Source: an uncultured Peptococcaceae bacterium (GTDB lineage Bacteria > Bacillota > Peptococcia > Peptococcales > Peptococcaceae). From it: a stretch of DNA of 10,881 nt. The translations under genes were made by a program, and so were the position numbers. The notes beneath the pieces are model-generated. The model saw only the letters and a program-made list of their open reading frames with translations. It was not told the origin of the DNA and made no database searches. The DNA is taken from contig CABUKW010000103.1 in NCBI GenBank assembly GCA_902492275.1, forward strand, positions 1-10,881. The letters run 5' to 3'. Of this stretch, positions 6,613 through 10,881 are shown piece after piece; within the stretch, counting starts at the first letter, position 1, and each line of letters starts with the position of its first letter.

Positions 6613-7047
6613 CTATGCTTCTATCTCAAATTGATTTAATTCTTCATCAGAGATGGTCATACTCTCACCCTGCATTTCGTCCTTTAATTTCACTGGCACC
6701 TTGAAACCATCTTGATCCTGGAAACCCAATTGTTGATTTTGCCAAGTTAAAATGTCACAGATTTTAGCAATGGTCATCTGTTTTGTTTGCGCATTGTCCT
6801 CTAAATATGTGTACCAGTTAAAATCAAAATGCTCCACAAAATATTTGGCACTTAAATAAACCTCCGGCTCCGCACCATATTCAATGCGTCCGCATTTGGT
6901 ACAAAAAATTTCTATGCGGGAATCCTCAAAATGACTGAATGTAATCCGTTTCAATTCCAATGGACTGCCACAATAGCGACAGCAGCAACGCGCCACCCGT
7001 CCTTTTAATTCTTCTATTCTACTTGATGCGTTAAATTGACTGAGCAT
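6613..7047 (-). CDS. Zinc-ribbon protein, unknown function
   Basis: This 144-residue protein has two CxxC knuckles, C23-R-Y-C26 and C49-T-K-C52, 22 residues apart, as in a zinc ribbon that binds one metal ion. Two further cysteines (C21, C22) sit directly before the first knuckle. The middle part is aromatic and acidic (YLSAKYFVEHFDFNWYTYLED, about 64-84), and the C-terminus (about 125-144) is strongly acidic. There is no signal peptide or membrane segment. The ATG at 7047 has an excellent Shine-Dalgarno sequence, AAGGAGGT, eight bases upstream. First gene of the operon with the ABC ATPase and the duplicated unknown protein. It could bind nucleic acid or a protein partner, but I cannot assign a function. 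Confidence 0.82.
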   Translation of the reverse strand: MLSQFNASSRIEELKGRVARCCCRYCGSPLELKRITFSHFEDSRIEIFCTKCGRIEYGAEPEVYLSAKYFVEHFDFNWYTYLEDNAQTKQMTIAKICDILTWQNQQLGFQDQDGFKVPVKLKDEMQGESMTISDEELNQFEIEA

Positions 7048-7124
7048 GAACGCCGACCTCCTTACAAATATTATTTACTACATCTATTAATAACTGAGAG
7101 CCTTTTGTTTTCTCCATATTACAA

Positions 7125-7208
7125 GAAAAGACTATCCCGTACGGCTATTCTTATTCTATGTGTCTGGACATAGAATAAGAAATGCTACCAAAACGGAACA
7201 GTCTTTCC
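7125..7208. repeat. 84-bp imperfect palindrome (MITE-like or large hairpin)
   Basis: The centre is a perfect 14-bp inverted repeat, TTCTTATTCTATGT (7148-7161) with ACATAGAATAAGAA (7168-7181), around a six-base loop. The outer arms AAAGACTATCCCGT (7127-7140) and ACGGAACAGTCTTT (7193-7206) pair at 12 of 14 positions. The whole lies in the 189-bp gap between the permease gene and the zinc-ribbon gene. As minus-strand RNA it would form a long hairpin followed by a U-rich stretch, so it could also serve as the permease gene's terminator. It has no coding capacity. Confidence 0.7.
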
Positions 7209-7236
7209 ACACTTTAAATCCTATGCTACCATTATT

Positions 7237-8688
7237 TTAGAAGAATACATGACTCAGCGGAATCCCCACTGCTAAAAATATGATAACCATACCAATACAA
7301 GCAATCGAACCATATTTATAAATGTCTCCAGCTTTTACCCAATTGCTGAACCCAAAGAGTAACGAAGCAAATGGAGAAGCTGCTGGCGTTAAATAAGCAA
7401 TATGAATACTAACCAACATCATTGCAATAATTGGCATCGGATTAAAGCCCATACTCATTGCAAAGCTATAGATTACCGGCGTAAACATTAAACCAACGGT
7501 TGTATTCGCCATAAAATTAGTTAATACAACAGAAATCAGAACGATGATAATACACATAAAGATGGTTCCTTTTCCCGCAAAAACTGGACTTAACAACGCT
7601 AAGATGGACTCAGAAACACCAGTATCCGATGTCATCATAATAACGGACAGCGCTAACAAACCACCAGATAAAATAACGGTATCCCAAATTACACCGTGTT
7701 TTGCGGCTTGAGGGATATTTACAATGGGTTCTCCATCCACTGTAGTAATGGCCATTAACACCAAAATAAATGCGATTGGCAATGTCATCCCAAAATTAGC
7801 TACATACTGACCTAATGCGCTCTGTGCTGGCGTAAAACCAATTGCACAATAAACAACCAGTACCAAAATCATATAACAAAAAGTCACTTTCTGCCGTTTA
7901 TTCAAAATCAAGTAGGATTTATCAACAACAGTGTCATCAATATTGGCCATTGTACCTAAATCAATTCTGAAAAGATATTTACACAACAGAATATAGCCAG
8001 CAATCACAATCATCCACATAATAAAACTGAATGCAGCATAAATACCAAAATTCAAAGAATAAGTACCGCCTGAAATCTGTGTCAACATACTATTTACAAA
8101 TAACGGATTTCCTCGGAACAACCATGTGGATGAACTGGCCAACCCACCAATACAAATTCCAATAAACATAACGGTTGGATATTTAGAAAATGGCTTCATA
8201 TCATATAATTTGCAAACAGAAATTAAAATACCCCAAAACACCAACATCGCAGGATAACTAGAACCCATAGCGCCAGTAATCATGGTTCCAACAATCATAA
8301 TATAAGAAAAAAGCCATGGACGCCCCTTAACAATATTTCTCGTAATCATCCAAGTAGCAAGGAATTCTGTAATTTTATTTTGCTCCATAACAGCAACGAA
8401 AATAAAAAAGAAAAATGTTAACATAATGGAATCGCTACCAATCCCAGAAGACAAAATCGTCCCTACAGGTGCCACACCTAAGGCCGCCATTGCAAACATA
8501 GCTAACAGACAAGGCCAGGCCGGCGCACAAAAAGTAACACCATAAATTGTACCAATTAAAATTCCTAAAATTTTCATACCAGTAACAGTTAATTGGGAAA
8601 CTGGTGGAATAAAACCAACACCAAACATAAGTACAATGGTGATAAGTACATGTAATTTTGCTGGAAATTTTGCTGTTTTTTCTGACAT
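7237..8688 (-). CDS. DASS/SLC13-type anion permease
   Basis: This 483-residue protein is almost wholly hydrophobic, with about 11-13 membrane helices, and fits the SLC13/DASS family of sodium- or anion-coupled carriers for dicarboxylates, citrate, sulfate and similar anions in the inner membrane. Family marks are the two re-entrant-hairpin regions: T-G-A-M-G-S-S-Y-P-A (138-147) in the first half and T-N-F-M-A-N-T-T (390-397) in the second. LTPAASPFASLLFG (433-446) follows and GDIYKYG (454-460) lies near the end. A hydrophilic stretch at 241-268 marks the break between the two halves. The ATG at 8688 follows AAAGGGGGG. It is downstream of a phosphatase-superfamily gene on the same strand, but 344 bases of structured DNA lie between. 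The substrate cannot be read from the sequence; an organic di- or tricarboxylate or an organic acid released by the neighbouring hydrolase are the main options. Confidence 0.87.
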   Translation of the reverse strand: MSEKTAKFPAKLHVLITIVLMFGVGFIPPVSQLTVTGMKILGILIGTIYGVTFCAPAWPCLLAMFAMAALGVAPVGTILSSGIGSDSIMLTFFFFIFVAVMEQNKITEFLATWMITRNIVKGRPWLFSYIMIVGTMITGAMGSSYPAMLVFWGILISVCKLYDMKPFSKYPTVMFIGICIGGLASSSTWLFRGNPLFVNSMLTQISGGTYSLNFGIYAAFSFIMWMIVIAGYILLCKYLFRIDLGTMANIDDTVVDKSYLILNKRQKVTFCYMILVLVVYCAIGFTPAQSALGQYVANFGMTLPIAFILVLMAITTVDGEPIVNIPQAAKHGVIWDTVILSGGLLALSVIMMTSDTGVSESILALLSPVFAGKGTIFMCIIIVLISVVLTNFMANTTVGLMFTPVIYSFAMSMGFNPMPIIAMMLVSIHIAYLTPAASPFASLLFGFSNWVKAGDIYKYGSIACIGMVIIFLAVGIPLSHVFF

Positions 8689-8755
8689 AAAAATACCCCC
8701 CTTTTACTCTAACTCTATTGCATTCTAACTGTTAATCCCAAATAGCTGGCAACCA

Positions 8756-8795
8756 TCAGCGGCTATAAATACAGTATTTGTCTTACAACCGCTGA
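8756..8795. promoter_or_regulatory. Nested palindromes upstream of the permease gene (operator candidate)
   Basis: TCAGCGG (8756-8762) and CCGCTGA (8789-8795) form a perfect 7-bp inverted repeat. Inside is the perfect 13-bp palindrome AAATAC-A-GTATTT (8767-8779). On the minus strand the inner palindrome lies between a possible -35 and -10, 80-90 bases before the permease start, where a repressor would act. No known operator is recognised. Confidence 0.45.
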
Positions 8796-8823
8796 AGTCA
8801 CCCTCTTTTAATATCTTTAAACA

Positions 8824-8954
8824 TATACTTTTCTAACATTGGGCAATAGCATAAATTGTACATCGTTTTTTTACGATTACTTGACTGAGACAATAAGTTA
8901 AGTAATCTTTTTTTGTGCATTGTGCAAATTAGCAACTTTGCTTAGAAAAGTATA
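8824..8954. repeat. 131-bp element bounded by 13-bp inverted repeats
   Basis: TATACTTTTCTAA (8824-8836) and TTAGAAAAGTATA (8942-8954) are exact inverse copies 105 bases apart. At the centre is the stem-loop listed at 8875-8914. A small hairpin (ATCGT/ACGAT, 8862-8866 with 8873-8877) and TGCATTGTGCA add further symmetry. The segment could be a small mobile element remnant, an RNA with a closing stem, or a regulatory leader. Confidence 0.55.
8875..8914 (+). terminator. Plus-strand terminator with no plus-strand gene
   Basis: GATTACTTGACT (8875-8886) pairs with AGTTAAGTAATC (8896-8907) over 12 positions, one of them a G-U wobble, around a nine-base loop. Seven T residues (8908-8914) follow at once. 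On the minus strand the same hairpin is followed by A residues, so the terminator works only for plus-strand transcripts, although the genes on both sides are on the minus strand. Confidence 0.6.
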
Positions 8955-9000
8955 GTCTATAGGACAAATTCCAGTCCGTACCCCAAGCTGTTAATACTTT

Positions 9001-9043
9001 ACGAAAAATATATTTTTTTGAACAGTTCCATATTATTTTTCGT
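9001..9043. repeat. 10-bp inverted repeat at the hydrolase stop codon
   Basis: ACGAAAAATA (9001-9010) and TATTTTTCGT (9034-9043) are perfect inverse copies, the second overlapping the last codons and stop of the hydrolase gene. The 23-base spacer contains GAACAGTTC (9020-9028), itself palindromic. It could be a weak AU-rich terminator on the minus strand, but there is no clean U-tail. Confidence 0.4.
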
Positions 9044-10881
9044 CAAAAATCTGATAAATTGGTGCGCCTTCACACTGTGCTGGCATTCTTACCCCCAATA
9101 GCGTTGCAATCGTCGGTGCTACATCAACCTGACGAATAACGCGATTTGTTGTATAGCCTGTCTTAATACCACTACCTGCCACAACAAAGATTGGCGATAC
9201 AGAAGTGTGATGTCCACCATGATCCATCTTGGTACTCAAAGACTCGCCATGCACTCTATGGAAACCATCTTCTGGGAAGTACACAATATCCCCCCAGCCT
9301 TCTTGACCACAGCCCATTACCAGGGCATCTCTGTTGCGTACAGCTAAAGAAATTACCCGTCTGCCAGTCTTAGGATCTCTATAGGTATACAAGGCATCGA
9401 TAATCTCTTCTTCCAACTGATACTGTTCTTCGGGGTCTACAATACCATGCGGGTCTCTGCCTTTGATATTCAGGAAAATGTGATTCGTACCTGTTGCTAC
9501 CGCTTTTGTTTTGCTCCAATCAATTTCTTTGATAACGTTGCCACTTTCATCTTTCTTTAATACAGTGAACCCTAACTCGCCCATAATTTTCGCATTTACC
9601 CCAAAGGCATCCCCAATCAAAGCCGGACCCTCTTCATTGGTATCACAAATTAAACCATGGTCAGAAGTTAGAATGATTGTCCACCCTTCATCTAAATACT
9701 CTAAAAACTGTGCTAAATATCTGTCTGTCTGACGATAGGTTTCAGCCATCAATTCATGATTCTTCTCTATATCTTCTGGATTGGTATGGGTATTTTTATG
9801 CCCATGTGGCCAGATATTATGACCGATACCGTCTACATTATGCAAATGAGAAAAGATTACATCAAATTTATCATTATCAATAAAATACTTCAAGCAAGCA
9901 GCCTGCCAGTTATTATATATTTCCCATGCTGGTAACATTAAATATTCACTAAAATATGTGTTTTTACCACCTAAACTACTTGCAAAACTCCAGGCTCCTA
10001 CATTTTCAACAATTTCTTTATGCAAAGATTTCGGATGCCATGCTGCATCATCTGTGATATCGTTAGCACGATTCACCCACAAGCTCACTGTGCTATAATC
10101 GTCATTATGATAAACATAACTAATACTGCGAGCACAAGTCACTTTTGTCCCATCATCTTTTACGATTTCATCTAAAAAGAATGGAGAAAATTCATGATAT
10201 TTTACAACTGCTAATGGACTTTCATCTTTTTTGCTTCTATACATTGCAATGGTATCATATTCCCCGGCTTCATTTTTTAATAACAAACACGGTCTTCTTA
10301 ATAAGCCATTACACATAATCGCAATAAATTCTTTTGCATCTTCCGGTGCATTTAACCACCCAGTTGCAGCTTTCAGAGGAGATTCAGCAGCATTATAAGG
10401 CATATTTTCAACAGAAAATTCCCCATCTTCCAAAGTCAGCATAACATTTTCTACACTGGCGCCAGCGTTTTGGCAAGCATCTGCAGCAGCTTTTGAACCG
10501 GCAGATTCATCCTTAATTTCAACATCGGATAAAATACATCCCGCACCAGTATTGGCATGTCCAGCTTTTGGCAAAAATTGCGCTATTTCAACCTTGGTTG
10601 AAGCGGTCACTAACACTTCATCATCACGCATACCAGTACCAAATCCCACAAAGCCAGGCTGTACACCGTCAACAACTGCTAAATTGGGGCTATCACTGGT
10701 TGGAGGCCAACTAGAGCCTGGCCAGTGCCATACTAACGTACGTATGCCAGCTTCTGCAATTCCATTCCAAACCTGTTCTGCTTTACAGATAGTAGAATCT
10801 AAAGCATAAACCAATTTTCCATGATCCTGGGAATCCACATTCCAGAACCCTGTGATGCCATGAGTAGAAGCATAAGCACCT
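9033..10881 (-). CDS. Alkaline phosphatase superfamily hydrolase (type I phosphodiesterase/nucleotide pyrophosphatase-like), 5' partial
   Basis: The frame stays open to the window edge, so the N-terminus is missing; 615 residues are visible. The GTG at 10838 is an internal codon, because the residues before it (A-S-T-H-G-I-T-G-F-W-N) are the conserved stretch that follows the nucleophile in this superfamily. The nucleophile Thr or Ser lies outside the window. Counting from that GTG, the metal-binding residues are visible in order: D336-G-I-G-H340, the S-D-H-G motif (D393, H394), and H-G-G-H-H (540-544). With two metal ions these enzymes hydrolyse phosphate or sulfate mono- or diesters, pyrophosphates or phosphonates. 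An inserted region (about 95-280) is poorly conserved in my memory of the family. The location in the cell cannot be judged without the N-terminus. It lies upstream of the DASS permease on the same strand. Confidence 0.88.
   Translation of the reverse strand, partial: GAYASTHGITGFWNVDSQDHGKLVYALDSTICKAEQVWNGIAEAGIRTLVWHWPGSSWPPTSDSPNLAVVDGVQPGFVGFGTGMRDDEVLVTASTKVEIAQFLPKAGHANTGAGCILSDVEIKDESAGSKAAADACQNAGASVENVMLTLEDGEFSVENMPYNAAESPLKAATGWLNAPEDAKEFIAIMCNGLLRRPCLLLKNEAGEYDTIAMYRSKKDESPLAVVKYHEFSPFFLDEIVKDDGTKVTCARSISYVYHNDDYSTVSLWVNRANDITDDAAWHPKSLHKEIVENVGAWSFASSLGGKNTYFSEYLMLPAWEIYNNWQAACLKYFIDNDKFDVIFSHLHNVDGIGHNIWPHGHKNTHTNPEDIEKNHELMAETYRQTDRYLAQFLEYLDEGWTIILTSDHGLICDTNEEGPALIGDAFGVNAKIMGELGFTVLKKDESGNVIKEIDWSKTKAVATGTNHIFLNIKGRDPHGIVDPEEQYQLEEEIIDALYTYRDPKTGRRVISLAVRNRDALVMGCGQEGWGDIVYFPEDGFHRVHGESLSTKMDHGGHHTSVSPIFVVAGSGIKTGYTTNRVIRQVDVAPTIATLLGVRMPAQCEGAPIYQIFDEK

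Larger units (their letters stand above)
8689..9032. other. 344-bp structured intergenic region
   Basis: I find no coding sequence here. It holds several nested inverted repeats, listed separately: 8756-8795, 8824-8954 (with a plus-strand terminator at its centre) and 9001-9043. I cannot find a convincing promoter for the permease gene. The best minus-strand candidate is TTGTAA and TATAGC (8784-8789 and 8763-8768), with only 15 bases between them. Confidence 0.6.

Noticed and set aside
7048..7124. Promoter for the zinc-ribbon operon
   Set aside because: Several AT-rich -10-like strings are present on the minus strand, but none has a convincing -35, so I do not list one.
1..10881. CRISPR array, tRNA, rRNA, transposase or phage genes
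   Set aside because: I looked for regularly spaced repeats, tRNA-like cloverleaf patterns and transposase or phage motifs on both strands and saw none. The only mobile-element hints are the two non-coding palindromic elements at 7125-7208 and 8824-8954.

Overview
The window looks like chromosomal DNA from a low-to-mid-GC anaerobic Bacillota. Shine-Dalgarno sequences are mostly strong (GGAGG type), promoters are sigma-A-like, terminators are U-tailed, and the recognisable genes fit acetate fermentation, anaerobic redox proteins and dicarboxylate-type transport. A member of the Negativicutes (Phascolarctobacterium/Acidaminococcus-like) is my best guess, but this is inference from gene content, not proof. 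All genes except two short ones are on the minus strand.

Layout. 1-432: a small membrane protein of unknown function (minus). It is divergent from a 66-residue DUF1858 CxxC protein (562-762, plus), and the two candidate promoters appear to share one self-complementary -35 hexamer. 872-3316: an ackA-pta operon (minus) for substrate-level phosphorylation, with a consensus promoter (TTGACA-17-TATAAT) and a terminator. 3398-4213: an EcsC-family protein (minus), divergent from a GtrA-family four-helix membrane protein (4378-4752, plus). The GtrA promoter carries an 11-bp direct repeat. A bidirectional terminator at 4813-4857 separates gtrA from the next, convergent operon.

4876-7047: a compact minus-strand operon encoding a four-cysteine zinc-ribbon protein, an ABC ATPase with no membrane partner, and a 310-residue protein of unknown function that contains an internal duplication. 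This is the least explained unit of coding sequence here and the best candidate for an undescribed functional system. 7125-7208 is an 84-bp imperfect palindrome resembling a MITE or a large hairpin. 7237-8688: a DASS/SLC13-type anion permease (minus). 8689-9032: a 344-bp non-coding region rich in nested inverted repeats, including a plus-strand terminator with no obvious plus-strand gene. 9033-10881: an alkaline-phosphatase-superfamily hydrolase whose N-terminus lies beyond the window.

How the genes fit together. AckA and Pta interconvert acetyl-CoA and acetate with ATP synthesis. The hydrolase and the permease lie on the same strand and may form a scavenging pair (hydrolyse an ester outside the cell, import a carboxylate), but the structured 344-bp gap means they need not be co-transcribed. 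No tRNA, rRNA, CRISPR array, transposase or phage gene was recognised.
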